From assembly GCA_902595065.1 (NCBI GenBank), contig CACJOM010000001.1, forward strand, positions 387,463-451,462: a stretch of DNA of 64,000 nucleotides. Direction: 5' to 3'. Positions 7,915 through 16,839 of the stretch are shown piece after piece. The position numbers were made by a program, and so were the translations under genes. Source of the DNA: an uncultured SAR86 cluster bacterium (GTDB taxonomy: Bacteria; Pseudomonadota; Gammaproteobacteria; Magnimaribacterales; D2472). The stretch's first letter is position 1. The number at the start of each line of letters is the position of its first letter. A model generated the notes under the pieces. The model had not been told where the DNA came from. It saw nothing but the letters and a program-made list of their open reading frames with translations, and made no database searches.

Positions 7915-8334
7915 CTACTTTATTTTAACTAACGGAAGTCCCTCTTGCTGCCAGCTAGTAATTCCGCCTTGTAAAATATGAGTTTTGTTATACCCATACT
8001 TCTGCATCTTTTCGCCAGCTAAAGCAGCATTTCTTCCCATCTTGCAAATTAAAACTAATGGATTTTCTTTTTCCTTTAATAATTCATCGTTTCTTCTATC
8101 TAACTCTTCAAATGGAATATTAACTGATCCAGCTATTGCTCCTGTTTCAAATTCACTTTTAGGTCGAACATCTATCAAACAGGCAGATTCTTTATTTACC
8201 AAATTAGTTAACTGATTGCAGTCTACTCTGTTTCCACCTCTTCTTGTTTCTGAACGAAACCATAAAATAATAGAAAGAAATAGTGGAACAGAAAAGTACC
8301 AATAATCGATTAAAAATAAATTGAATTCTAGCAT
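7915..8334 (-). CDS. yibN: Membrane-anchored rhodanese-domain protein YibN
   Basis: A single N-terminal membrane helix (about residues 5-25, including YWYFSVPLFLSIILWF) is followed by one rhodanese domain. Its active-site loop reads CKMGRNAAL, so the catalytic Cys is present in the expected position after LVLI. The LIDVRPKSEFETGAIAGSVNIPFEEL block is typical. The ATG at 8334 (MLEFNLFL) was chosen over one at 8391 because the longer form would run into the divergent gpmA start. Substrate is unknown; pairing with grxC suggests thiol or sulfur chemistry. Confidence 0.9.
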   Translation of the reverse strand: MLEFNLFLIDYWYFSVPLFLSIILWFRSETRRGGNRVDCNQLTNLVNKESACLIDVRPKSEFETGAIAGSVNIPFEELDRRNDELLKEKENPLVLICKMGRNAALAGEKMQKYGYNKTHILQGGITSWQQEGLPLVKIK

Positions 8335-8379
8335 TTGCTTATTATCGCTTAAAATATATTTATTGGTGAGGTTTATATT

Positions 8380-9006
8380 ATGAAAGATCAAAATTTTTTA
8401 GTCCTTGTCCGTCACGGGCAAAGTGAATGGAATGCCAAAAATTTATTTACTGGATGGAAAGATCCCGGGCTAACTCCTGTTGGAGAGACAGAAGCAACCA
8501 GTGCTGGGAACCTGATCAAAGAAAGAAATATTAAATTTTCTATGATGTTTACCTCTGCTTTGAGGCGAGCGCAAATTACCGGTCAAATGATTTTGGAGGA
8601 GATAGATCAAAGAGATATTGAAGTTGTGAAAAACCAAGCTTTAAATGAAAGAGATTATGGGGATTTAGCTGGTTTAAATAAAGACGATGCAAGAAAAGAA
8701 TGGGGCGAAGATCAGGTTCATATTTGGAGAAGATCTTATGATGTGCCTCCTCCTGGAGGAGAGAGCCTTAAAAATACGGCAGAAAGGGTTCTGCCTTACT
8801 TTAATTCTTTCATTTTACCAAAGCTGTTGAATGGAGAAAACATTTTAATAGCTGCACATGGGAACTCACTCAGATCATTGGTGATGCAGCTCGATAATTT
8901 GTCAAAAGAAGAAGTTATTGCTCTGGAGATTCCAACAGGCGCCCCAATCATTTACTCTTTTGCAGGCAGCAAAGAGCCACTTTCAAAAGAAAATCTCTTT
9001 GAATAA
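8380..9006 (+). CDS. gpmA: 2,3-bisphosphoglycerate-dependent phosphoglycerate mutase
   Basis: GpmA interconverts 3- and 2-phosphoglycerate in glycolysis. The phospho-histidine motif [10 protein letters not shown] is at residues 9-18, followed by [16 protein letters not shown], and the second catalytic His lies in [10 protein letters not shown]. The 208-residue length is shorter than E. coli GpmA (250) but within the range of bacterial GpmA-like enzymes. Its last 8 bp overlap mutY. Confidence 0.93.
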   Translation: MKDQNFLVLVRHGQSEWNAKNLFTGWKDPGLTPVGETEATSAGNLIKERNIKFSMMFTSALRRAQITGQMILEEIDQRDIEVVKNQALNERDYGDLAGLNKDDARKEWGEDQVHIWRRSYDVPPPGGESLKNTAERVLPYFNSFILPKLLNGENILIAAHGNSLRSLVMQLDNLSKEEVIALEIPTGAPIIYSFAGSKEPLSKENLFE

Positions 9007-10000
9007 ACAATATCAATTTTTTTCAAAGCAGGTTGTCAAATGGTACTTAGATCATGGGAGGCATGACTTACCATGGAGGAAAAAAATCACGCCCTATAGA
9101 ATCTGGATCTCTGAGATTATGCTTCAACAAACACAAGTTAAAACAGTTATCCCTTACTTTAAAAATTTTATTCAAAAATTCCCATCTCAAAAAAAATTAT
9201 CAGAAGCAAGCGAGGATCAGATTCTTGCAGCATGGTCTGGGCTAGGTTTTTACAGAAGAGCTAGAAATATTTTTGCATCGAAAGAAATTATTAAGAAAGA
9301 ATATGGAAATAAATTTCCTAAGAAGTTTAACCATATTATTACCCTACCTGGAATTGGTAAATCTACAGCTGGAGCAATATTGTCATTAGCCTATCTAGAT
9401 CCGCATCCAATACTTGATGGAAATGTTAAGAGGGTTATATCAAGATTCTTGAATAAAGATTTAAATGTATTAACAGAGAGTCAGCTTTGGAAGCTTTCTA
9501 GTGAAATGATTAACAGAGATGATTGCTTCTCTTACACACAAGGCATAATGGATTTAGGAGCAACAATTTGCACTCCATCTAAACCATCTTGTAATGAATG
9601 CCCAGTTAATTCTCATTGCTTATCTGCATTTAAAGTCAGCCCAATTAAAAAAAATAAGGTTGCTTCGACTAAAAAAGTTATTTCAATGAATTTGTCATTA
9701 ATTCAAACTAAAAAATCATTACTGCTTGCTAAAAATGAAACTGAGTCTATATGGAAAAACCTTTGGCTTCCATTTAAATCTGTTTCTTTAAAAAACCATG
9801 TCCAGGATTTCCAATTAATTAGCACTCAAGAAATTCAACATGAGCTCACACACAGAAAGCTTAAAATAAATTTAAATACCTATATAACTTCAGACGAACT
9901 AAAAATTAAAACTAACCTGCAATATAAATGGATAAAAAAGGATAGAATAGATGAATATGGACTACCAAAACCTATCAGCAAAGTTATAAGTGAATTATGA
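8999..10000 (+). CDS. mutY: A/G-specific adenine DNA glycosylase
   Basis: MutY removes adenine mispaired with 8-oxoguanine. From the TTG at 8999 the protein has about 333 residues: [20 protein letters not shown] with the catalytic Glu, the helix-hairpin-helix [12 protein letters not shown], the catalytic Asp in [10 protein letters not shown], the [4Fe-4S] ligands C-x6-C-x2-C-x5-C ([17 protein letters not shown]), and a degenerate NUDIX-like C-terminal domain. The reading frame is open further upstream from 8918 but that stretch lies inside gpmA and is not MutY-like. It overlaps yggX by 4 bp, the mutY-yggX order of E. coli. Confidence 0.95.
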   Translation: MNKQYQFFSKQVVKWYLDHGRHDLPWRKKITPYRIWISEIMLQQTQVKTVIPYFKNFIQKFPSQKKLSEASEDQILAAWSGLGFYRRARNIFASKEIIKKEYGNKFPKKFNHIITLPGIGKSTAGAILSLAYLDPHPILDGNVKRVISRFLNKDLNVLTESQLWKLSSEMINRDDCFSYTQGIMDLGATICTPSKPSCNECPVNSHCLSAFKVSPIKKNKVASTKKVISMNLSLIQTKKSLLLAKNETESIWKNLWLPFKSVSLKNHVQDFQLISTQEIQHELTHRKLKINLNTYITSDELKIKTNLQYKWIKKDRIDEYGLPKPISKVISEL

Positions 10001-10266
10001 GTAAAACTGTTTTTTGTAAAAAACTTCAAAAAGATCTGCCTGCTATGACAGTTCCTCCAATGCCAGGACCAAAGGGTATCGAGTTAATGGAAACAGTTTC
10101 ACAAGATGCATGGGAACAATGGAAGTCTCATCAGACAACACTTATTAATGAAAAGCATCTGGACTTATCGCAGGCTGATAATCGCTCTTGGTTACTAGAG
10201 CAAATGGAAAAATTTTTTAATAATGAAGAAGTTGAACAAGCATCGGGTTTTAAAGCTCTAGACTAG
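9997..10266 (+). CDS. yggX: Fe(2+)-trafficking protein YggX
   Basis: An 89-residue cytosolic protein linked to Fe-S cluster protection under oxidative stress. It shows the family pattern: VFCKKLQKD with the conserved Cys7, LPAM..PPMPGPKG, then WEQWKSHQTTLINEK and a C-terminal RSWLLEQMEKFF. It is translationally coupled to mutY, an Fe-S enzyme. Its TAG forms a CTAG 4-bp overlap with the convergent SDR stop. Confidence 0.96.
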   Translation: MSKTVFCKKLQKDLPAMTVPPMPGPKGIELMETVSQDAWEQWKSHQTTLINEKHLDLSQADNRSWLLEQMEKFFNNEEVEQASGFKALD

Positions 10267-11027
10267 CTATTCCACCAAGCTGTATCTGAAAAAGCCCTAA
10301 TATCAACTTCGTGACTCCAAGCAGATCGGTGTTGCTGAGATAAATGAAAATAAGTTTCAGCGACTCTTTCGGGAAGAATCAAACCATCATGCTCCATGCC
10401 TTTTGTCTCTCTAAGTTGTTGAAATAATTCTTCTCCGAGCATCTTTCCCAAAGTATCTGGAGCATCCACCATACCATCAACCACAATATGCGCAACATGA
10501 ATTCCTTTTGATGCAAACTCTGCATTGAGAGTTTGACATAGCATTCTTCTTCCACCCATTGCTGTTGCATGAGAGTGCTGATTCTTATTTCCACGCATGG
10601 CGGCTGTTGCCGAAGTAACTAAAAAAGTACCTTCACCTCTTTCTTCCATAATTGGCATTAAGACTTTTGCTACTCTAAATAATCCTAAGTCAGCCATCCT
10701 CCAACCCCACTCAAATTCTTTTAAAGTAGTCTCATTTAAAAGCTTCATTCCTGTTTGAGCACCAAGGTTATACACAAGAACCTCAATAGGCCCCAAGTCT
10801 TTTTCTATATTTAAAATTAAATCTTCAAGAACATTCTCTTCTATAGCATTTATTAAATAGCCTGTAGCAGAGCCGCCCTTTTCTTCAATATTCGATACCA
10901 ATCTATTTAATCCGTCTTGATCAGACCTTCTACATAAACATGAATGATAGCCTTCTAAGGCAAACTTTTTTGCAACGGTTCCGCCAATTCCAGCACCTGC
11001 ACCTAAAACTAAACAAACTGGCTTCAT
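10263..11027 (-). CDS. Short-chain dehydrogenase/reductase-like protein lacking the YxxxK pair
   Basis: The 254-residue protein has a Rossmann fold: nucleotide-binding GAGAGIGG at residues 9-16 and NLGAQ (in place of NAG) at 87-91. Ser139 is in the usual position, but the catalytic Tyr and Lys are replaced: the expected YxxxK is HSHAT (H151, T155). It may therefore be a non-catalytic or mechanistically different member. It ends near the D-aminoacylase-like gene start of the same strand block, 6 bp downstream of that gene, so the two are probably co-transcribed. Substrate is unknown. Confidence 0.8.
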   Translation of the reverse strand: MKPVCLVLGAGAGIGGTVAKKFALEGYHSCLCRRSDQDGLNRLVSNIEEKGGSATGYLINAIEENVLEDLILNIEKDLGPIEVLVYNLGAQTGMKLLNETTLKEFEWGWRMADLGLFRVAKVLMPIMEERGEGTFLVTSATAAMRGNKNQHSHATAMGGRRMLCQTLNAEFASKGIHVAHIVVDGMVDAPDTLGKMLGEELFQQLRETKGMEHDGLILPERVAETYFHLSQQHRSAWSHEVDIRAFSDTAWWNS

Positions 11028-11033
11028 AGCTAC

Positions 11034-12941
11034 TTAAGTCTCAGAAACGATTGTAGTTTTCATAGACTTTCCACTGAATCTCCAAATAAAACTTAAAACT
11101 TTCACTGCCAAAAGTCGAATTGTCTTATCGAAAAATGAAACCTCTGATATGCCTGTTTTTACTTCACAAACTTGCTTTCCTCTAATCAGTTTCCCTGGCA
11201 ACACTCCGTTTGCTTTCCCATTTTCAGAAACTACTTGTCCGTTCTTTATGGTGGCAACATAACCTGTAGCATCTTGTACTAGGCGCCTTCCACCTAAAGG
11301 AAGATCATGAATCATTGTAGGATGACTTACATTTAACTTATCAAAATCAATAATGTTAATGTCAGCCAACATTCCAACTTTTATCTCTCCTCGATCAAAT
11401 AAACCAAAGGTCTCAGCAGTATCTTTAGTTTGTTTCTTGATCAGCATCTCGAGTGGAAACTTTCTACCCGCTTCTCTGTCTCTTCCCCAATGCGAGATAT
11501 TTGTTGTTGGCATACTCGCATCGCATATTAATCCGCAATGAGCGCCGCCATCACTTCCTCCGGCAACTGATGACTTCAATCGATATGCCTGCTCAACAAA
11601 ATCTAGCTTATATTTTTCATATGGCGTAAAAGCGGCATAAATTAAATTGGTGCCTTGGTTTTGAAGCATCTCATCATACATAACCTCAAGCTCAGATATA
11701 TTTTTTCTCAAAGCTATTGAAGCGATACTATCTTCTTCTTTAGGTTCATAATTTGGAGGAGTTCCTAGAATGAATTGGGTTTTATAGTTAGAGGTTATGG
11801 TTGTGGGAAGTGCAACATCTTGGGCAATTTCTTCTCTAGTTTTATTGGAAGGATTGTCTGCAAGTCTTGCTCTTATTTCTGTTTCAAAATCTGGCTTTTG
11901 ATTGAGTAATTTTTCTTTAAAAATAGGGTCTTTTAAAATTTCATATTTTTGATCCAAAGGCAAATCAGCAATTTCTTTATAGGCTGGAAACTGCATAAAC
12001 GGATTGACTGAAGTTTCCCAGCCAAACATTAAACCAACATTTCTGCCTGGAAATTGGGGTCGAATATTTTTACCTTTAAGAAAGTGCTCCTCAGAAAATA
12101 GAATTGTTTTTACTGCATCGCCTTTTGTTTGAAGGAAAGTCAATCCACAATCACTTTTTTTAACATATTCCTTCATCCAAGACATTTCCATCTCTTCATC
12201 TAGCCAGTCAGATGTAATTTCTAAGGTTCCTTCGCCAGCTTTATCAATTCCAAATGCAAGGGCTCTCATTTCTTCTGAGCTAGCTTCAGTGCCTGGTACA
12301 TATTTCCCGTATATATCTCTATGAAGAACTGTTCTAGAGGTACTAAACCCAAGAGCTCCAGCTTCTATGGCTTCAGTGACAAGTTCTGACATTTTGCTGA
12401 TCTCTTCATCAGATGCATCGACTTGATTTTGGCATCTCTCATAACCCATCACATAGCTTCTCAAAGGCCCATGTCCCATCATAAAACCAACATCCATAAC
12501 GAATTCTTTTTTGTCGATGGCATCTAAAAATTCTGGAAAAGTTTCCCAATCCCAATCAATTCCTTCGTGTAGAGCTGAACCTGGGATATCTTCGACACCC
12601 TCCATTAATTGAATAAGGAAGTTTTCATCTCCAGGTCGCACAGGCGCAAATCCCACGCCACAATTTCCCATCACCGCAGTTGTCACACCATGCCAACTTG
12701 AAGGAGTAAGATATGGATCCCAGGATACCTGTCCGTCGTAGTGAGTATGAATATCAACCCAGCCAGGCGTTACCAAATTTCCTTTTGCATCGAACTCTTT
12801 TTTGCCTGAGCTCTCAATCTTCCCAACTGATGTGATTTTTCCATCATCGATAGCAATATCACCAAAAAATGGTTTGCTCCCAGAGCCATCTATGATTTTT
12901 CCATTACGGATAACCAGATCATGTTTATTATTAATTTCCAT
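11034..12941 (-). CDS. Amidohydrolase family 3 protein, D-aminoacylase-like
   Basis: The 635-residue protein belongs to the N-acyl-D-amino-acid deacylase branch of metal-dependent amidohydrolases. Evidence is the N-terminal beta strand region with VIRNGKIIDGSG, the metal-binding H65-x-H67 in WVDIHTHYDGQ, the VMGNCGVGFAPVRPG block near 93-108, and the C-terminal LADINIIDFD segment returning to the beta sandwich. At 635 residues it is longer than classic D-aminoacylases (~480), like the group often found in marine genomes whose substrates are unknown. A strong promoter with an overlapping palindrome lies just upstream. Confidence 0.88.
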   Translation of the reverse strand: MEINNKHDLVIRNGKIIDGSGSKPFFGDIAIDDGKITSVGKIESSGKKEFDAKGNLVTPGWVDIHTHYDGQVSWDPYLTPSSWHGVTTAVMGNCGVGFAPVRPGDENFLIQLMEGVEDIPGSALHEGIDWDWETFPEFLDAIDKKEFVMDVGFMMGHGPLRSYVMGYERCQNQVDASDEEISKMSELVTEAIEAGALGFSTSRTVLHRDIYGKYVPGTEASSEEMRALAFGIDKAGEGTLEITSDWLDEEMEMSWMKEYVKKSDCGLTFLQTKGDAVKTILFSEEHFLKGKNIRPQFPGRNVGLMFGWETSVNPFMQFPAYKEIADLPLDQKYEILKDPIFKEKLLNQKPDFETEIRARLADNPSNKTREEIAQDVALPTTITSNYKTQFILGTPPNYEPKEEDSIASIALRKNISELEVMYDEMLQNQGTNLIYAAFTPYEKYKLDFVEQAYRLKSSVAGGSDGGAHCGLICDASMPTTNISHWGRDREAGRKFPLEMLIKKQTKDTAETFGLFDRGEIKVGMLADINIIDFDKLNVSHPTMIHDLPLGGRRLVQDATGYVATIKNGQVVSENGKANGVLPGKLIRGKQVCEVKTGISEVSFFDKTIRLLAVKVLSFIWRFSGKSMKTTIVSET

Positions 12942-12975
12942 ATATTTAATTTAACGTTAAATCGTTACTTATGGA

Positions 12976-13004
12976 ATCATATTTATTGACATAATATATG
13001 TCAA
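12976..13004 (-). promoter_or_regulatory. Sigma-70 promoter with overlapping palindromic operator, upstream of the amidohydrolase
   Basis: On the minus strand, TTGACA (13004-12999) and TATGAT (12981-12976) are separated by exactly 17 bp. The -35 lies within a perfect 8-3-8 inverted repeat, TTGACATAATATATGTCAA (12986-13004), a good place for a repressor dimer. A second palindrome, ATTTAACGTTAAAT (12949-12962), lies in the leader. Regulator identity is unknown. Confidence 0.7.
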
Positions 13005-13084
13005 TAGTTTCATATCGGCATTTTTAATTCGCAATGTGTCTATTTGAAAGAAATATCTCAACATCGCCACCGAAACATAAATTT

Positions 13085-14254
13085 TCAGTCTGCACTTCCT
13101 TGGGTATCTAAATGTTTAGCTAAATGAGTATGAAAATTCACTATGGCTTTTTCAAAGTAACCAAAGGTTAGATGGTCATTAGCCTTTGTGCTTAAAGTTT
13201 CTTGGATTGCTCTGGCTGCTTCTCGATCTTCATCCTGACCCGTATCACCGACAAATTTTGCATCTCTCATAGCATCATCTTTGGATAGCTTGCCTTTCTT
13301 ATTGCTCTTATTAATTAAAGTATAAATTACCCATTTTGATCGTGAGGGGCTTATAGGCTCCAAGATTACTAAATTTGTATGCTTCGATAAAACTGAAATG
13401 CTTACGTTTGGAAATAAGCTGTAAACCGATGTGATTGTTCCATCTATTACCCTTTTGGAGTCTTTGAGAGCTCTTAATTTCTCAATACGTTTAAAAGGAA
13501 AAATAACTCGAGAGTTTTGTCCATAATTTTCTACAACATTTATGTTGTCTAATCCATATGGATAAAACGTATCCTTATGAAGGGTTTTTATGTGATACCC
13601 CTCAAGCAATGTTTCATGCAGTATTTTCCAATTTGCTTGATCTTCTATCCCTGACTGATTAATGAGAGCTTGCTCATCAGTGAAATAATCCAACGCTTCA
13701 TCTAAAAATTTTTTATCGATCTCTCCGTCCTGGCACACATACACTATTCCACCTTTTTCAACAGCATTCACTTTTTTTAGTCCGTGCTCTGCAGGATCTA
13801 TGCCAGGAAAACCATTGGATCCAGGAATATTTCTATTCTCCCCTTTCAAACCATAGGTCCAACCGTGATAAGGACAAACAAATGATTTTTTGCAGCCACT
13901 TCCCGAAGCAACTTGCATGCCTCTATGTCTGCAAGCATTAATAAAAGCATTTACATTATCATCTTCATCTCTTGTTACAAGAATAGGAGTGCCGGCAGCA
14001 ATTCTTGAAACATATGAGCCCTTTTCTGGAAGTGCGCTTGATGGGCAAAACGGGACTGGCAGGGATCTAAGTAATTTAATTTCTCGATCAAATCTTTCCT
14101 GATCTACATAATTTTTAACCGGCTCTCTCCATACTTCGCTACCTAAATCTGTTGTTTTATTGTCTATGTGAGAAAAGACGCGTTCGATAATTTGACTATC
14201 ATCAAGTAGCAGTGAGGTTGGACTGGCGAGGGAGTAGTGATTTGATTGGCTCAT
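13085..14254 (-). CDS. Rieske non-heme iron oxygenase, large subunit type
   Basis: The 389-residue protein has a Rieske [2Fe-2S] domain (about 60-170) with ligands C108-x-H110 and C127-x2-H130 (CRHRG...CPYHGWTYG). The C-terminal catalytic domain carries the mononuclear iron His pair in LLEGYHIKTLHKDTF. This is the ring-hydroxylating dioxygenase alpha-subunit layout; such enzymes also demethylate quaternary amines and act on steroids. No ferredoxin, reductase or beta subunit is adjacent, so the electron source is elsewhere. Substrate cannot be assigned. Confidence 0.92.
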   Translation of the reverse strand: MSQSNHYSLASPTSLLLDDSQIIERVFSHIDNKTTDLGSEVWREPVKNYVDQERFDREIKLLRSLPVPFCPSSALPEKGSYVSRIAAGTPILVTRDEDDNVNAFINACRHRGMQVASGSGCKKSFVCPYHGWTYGLKGENRNIPGSNGFPGIDPAEHGLKKVNAVEKGGIVYVCQDGEIDKKFLDEALDYFTDEQALINQSGIEDQANWKILHETLLEGYHIKTLHKDTFYPYGLDNINVVENYGQNSRVIFPFKRIEKLRALKDSKRVIDGTITSVYSLFPNVSISVLSKHTNLVILEPISPSRSKWVIYTLINKSNKKGKLSKDDAMRDAKFVGDTGQDEDREAARAIQETLSTKANDHLTFGYFEKAIVNFHTHLAKHLDTQGSAD

Positions 14255-14338
14255 TTAAGATAATTATTGCATATTCGGGAGGTAATTTAGATTTCAAAGA
14301 AGTGGAATATTTCTTATTATAAAAATATTGAGAGAAAA

Positions 14339-14384
14339 ATGGTGCCCAGAGGTGGAATCGAACCACCGACACAAGGATTTTCAG
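14339..14384 (-). repeat. Distal att copy: 3' fragment of tRNA-Phe
   Basis: These 46 bases are identical to 16840-16885, covering tRNA-Phe nucleotides 32 to 76 including the encoded CCA, plus one flanking base. Sequence after 14384 no longer follows the tRNA, so this is not a working tRNA gene but the attachment-site duplicate left by integration. Confidence 0.92.
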
Positions 14385-14441
14385 AATATTGCTTCACCAA
14401 AAGTGCTTGTAAATAAAGGCTTTGCGAAGGTGCTAAATTGT

Positions 14442-14465
14442 GTATGCGATATAGTATGCGATATA
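14442..14465. repeat. Tandem 12-bp direct repeat inside the islet end
   Basis: GTATGCGATATA occurs twice head to tail with no spacer, about 57 bp inside the distal att copy. Its size and position resemble arm-type binding sites for a tyrosine recombinase or excisionase, which would persist if the integrase acts in trans. This role is inferred. Confidence 0.7.
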
Positions 14466-14467
14466 AA

Positions 14468-14638
14468 TTAGTATGGGTCGCCCGTATATACTTTATGACC
14501 TCTATCGACCATACACTTTCTCATAACATTATTTCGGTATCTTTTTTCTTGCTCTATTGCAGTAAGCAAAGATTCCTCATAGAGTTCATCATTCATTACT
14601 AATTTTTTGCATAGGTTGTAATTAATTGCTTTTATCAT
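14468..14638 (-). CDS. Hypothetical 56-residue protein of the islet
   Basis: An open frame from ATG at 14638 to TAA at 14468, divergent from the 709-residue gene with a 35-bp gap. The product is basic and helical, with the C-terminal pattern NNVMRKCMVDRGHKVYTG, reminiscent of the 'C-M-x-x-[KR]-G-[YH]' ending of many small phage and island proteins. The frame also stays open about 8 codons upstream of the ATG without an alternative ATG. Function unknown; coding status is moderately supported by its length and placement. Confidence 0.5.
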   Translation of the reverse strand: MIKAINYNLCKKLVMNDELYEESLLTAIEQEKRYRNNVMRKCMVDRGHKVYTGDPY

Positions 14639-14673
14639 TTTGCCATCAAGCTTATATGATCTAATATTCTTTT

Positions 14674-16803
14674 ATGAGCAACTTAATTGATAAATCCTTA
14701 AAAATTGCATCTTATGGGGTGGGTGGAATAGATATTGCTAAAGGTAATTTTTCCCAAGGCATGTTATTAATTAATTCTCAAAGACAAATTAGTCAACTCC
14801 AGAATATTGACAAAGAGATCAAGGCAGGCAATGAAGTACTATACAGAGGCTTTGTGGCATTGGAAGACCATCTTGAAGAAATAAATTTTACAAATGAAAA
14901 AGGATTTGACGAGCTTTCAAGTGGCATAAATGAACTTTCACAGGATTTAAAGGCATTAGACCGAGGAATTACAGAAATGGGTGTTGAAATTGTTACTGCT
15001 ATTTATTCACAAACACTTGAGCAGCGAGTATTTCAGAGTCAAGTAATTCAGAATAATGAATTAATAATAGATATTTTGGATAGGGTTCTTATTGAAAATG
15101 AAAAGCAGACCACTGCTCTAGAAAATCCTGATCAGACACTTTCCATTGAAAAGCTCAAGACAGCAAAGAAAATGATGAAATTATTTGATCCAGAGCTTAA
15201 TAATGTCGAAAGAATAAATGAAGCGATAGGGATGAGCAAAGATGCTATTGAAAAGGACCCTTTTAATGAAGAAGCTGTATTTTACTGCGCCAAATGGATG
15301 AACCTTCTAGGTATTGCAGGCTGGAAAGAAATGTATGTAGATGCAATGCAAAAAACGAAAATTGAGCTTGAAAATGAAATCGAATCGCAGGCAAATCTTG
15401 CCCAAGACAATGCTGCCAGATTAAGTATCGCAGCATCGATTGATATTATTGAAAGTTTAGATTTTAAATTATTTGCAGAAAAATTTTATCTTTTTGCTAA
15501 ACAATATTGCAGTGAAAGTTTTCTCATAAATTTAGAGGTTTTTTATTATTTTTATTGGTGCTCTGAATCCAATGAAGAAGAAGCTAATAAACATTTATAC
15601 AATTGTTTCAATAAATTTGGAAAAAAGGTTTTTTATGATGAGATTATGAAAAATCCTATGGCATTGGGTTTTGATATTTTTTGGTCCTTTCTTATCAAGG
15701 AAGAAAAAGACAGGCAATGGGCAGAAGAGCTTGATAGAAATCAGCGAGCTGACTATGAAAAATCTCAGGAAGAGCAGCGTATCAAATCAAAAAAAGTCAA
15801 AGCTGAAGAAGTCAAACTGGAAGCTAAACAGGTAAACAAAGTTAAGAGTGAGCTTAACAAAAAAATTAATCAAAAAATCCAGAGCATTCAAAAGCAGATA
15901 AACAAACTATCATTCAATCCTCTTCCTGAGGACTTAAATTTTACTAACAAAATTGAAGTGGTGTATGGCTCGGAGATTTTTCCATCAATGGAAGTATTTT
16001 TGTCGATAGACCATGAACTAAATATTTTTAATTGGAAGCCCAGCAAAAATAAATTAAGTTCAATTGAAAGTACCTCGTCAGGTTATGATAATTTACTTGA
16101 TCTTTGTTTTGAGAAAGTGATTGCTGCAGAAGAAAAGCTGGTAAATATAATCACCGACTATGTTGGTTATCACATGTCCGTGGTAGACGATCATAAGAAA
16201 TTAGGTGAAATGGCATCAGTTCTTCAAGAAAATGCAGAGAATCTAGTAGCTTATGAATTTGCAAATGATCTAGAAAATATCAAACCTGAAAGGAAGTCTT
16301 TAAAGAATACTGCGACGTTATTAAAAAACAATCTTGATGCGATTTATGGAATTAATGAGTTAGAAATAGAATACGCAAAAATATTTAATCCTCTCAGTAA
16401 GGAAAAATCTATCAAGGGCATCATCAAAGAGGTATTTACTTACATAAGCATAATAAGTGATTTTATTAATTACGATAAATTAAGTATCTCTAAAGTAACT
16501 CAACTATCTTCTGATGACATCAATCGGATATGTGATCAAAATATCCAGTTTGATTACGAAGATTTATTTGAAGGATTGGAGTTCTTTTTTTGCGATTTAA
16601 TTTGGCTTATCACACATATGCCACATCTTCATAACAATGTAAGTTTTGAAATATTTAGTCTAAATAAGGAGTTGGTAGAAAAATTAGAGGCATTTGATTT
16701 AAGTACTTTTTATAATGCACTAAATGAATATATCTTAATTATTGATAGAGGTGATGTCAGTTCTTTTAGTGCGATAGAGGAAGTTTCGCAACTATTTGAT
16801 TAA
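14674..16803 (+). CDS. Large coiled-coil/helical-repeat protein, sole cargo gene of the islet
   Basis: The 709-residue product is not recognised. Residues about 60-110 look like an amphipathic coiled coil (EDHLEEINFTNEKGFDELSS followed by heptad-spaced Leu/Ile). Residues 150-215 resemble a TPR-like repeat (AIEKDPFNEEAVFYCAKWMN). Residues about 350-420 are a highly charged Lys/Glu helix ending in SIQKQINKLSF. The C-terminal third is helical and rich in Asp, Phe and Ile. No signal peptide, transmembrane block, nuclease, ATPase or helicase motif is seen. The N-terminal stalk plus TPR plan recalls uncharacterised island proteins and suggests a cytosolic assembly or sensing role; a defence function is possible but unproven. 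Confidence 0.85.
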   Translation: MSNLIDKSLKIASYGVGGIDIAKGNFSQGMLLINSQRQISQLQNIDKEIKAGNEVLYRGFVALEDHLEEINFTNEKGFDELSSGINELSQDLKALDRGITEMGVEIVTAIYSQTLEQRVFQSQVIQNNELIIDILDRVLIENEKQTTALENPDQTLSIEKLKTAKKMMKLFDPELNNVERINEAIGMSKDAIEKDPFNEEAVFYCAKWMNLLGIAGWKEMYVDAMQKTKIELENEIESQANLAQDNAARLSIAASIDIIESLDFKLFAEKFYLFAKQYCSESFLINLEVFYYFYWCSESNEEEANKHLYNCFNKFGKKVFYDEIMKNPMALGFDIFWSFLIKEEKDRQWAEELDRNQRADYEKSQEEQRIKSKKVKAEEVKLEAKQVNKVKSELNKKINQKIQSIQKQINKLSFNPLPEDLNFTNKIEVVYGSEIFPSMEVFLSIDHELNIFNWKPSKNKLSSIESTSSGYDNLLDLCFEKVIAAEEKLVNIITDYVGYHMSVVDDHKKLGEMASVLQENAENLVAYEFANDLENIKPERKSLKNTATLLKNNLDAIYGINELEIEYAKIFNPLSKEKSIKGIIKEVFTYISIISDFINYDKLSISKVTQLSSDDINRICDQNIQFDYEDLFEGLEFFFCDLIWLITHMPHLHNNVSFEIFSLNKELVEKLEAFDLSTFYNALNEYILIIDRGDVSSFSAIEEVSQLFD

Positions 16804-16839
16804 ACATCCTTAATTTTCAAAAGATTTCTTAGTGAAACC

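Noticed and set aside
8918-8998. N-terminal extension of MutY
   Set aside because: The frame is open inside gpmA but the residues do not match MutY; the TTG at 8999 fits better.
14340-14412. Second tRNA-Phe gene
   Set aside because: Only the last 45 nt of the tRNA are present; upstream of the anticodon loop the sequence does not form D or acceptor arms.
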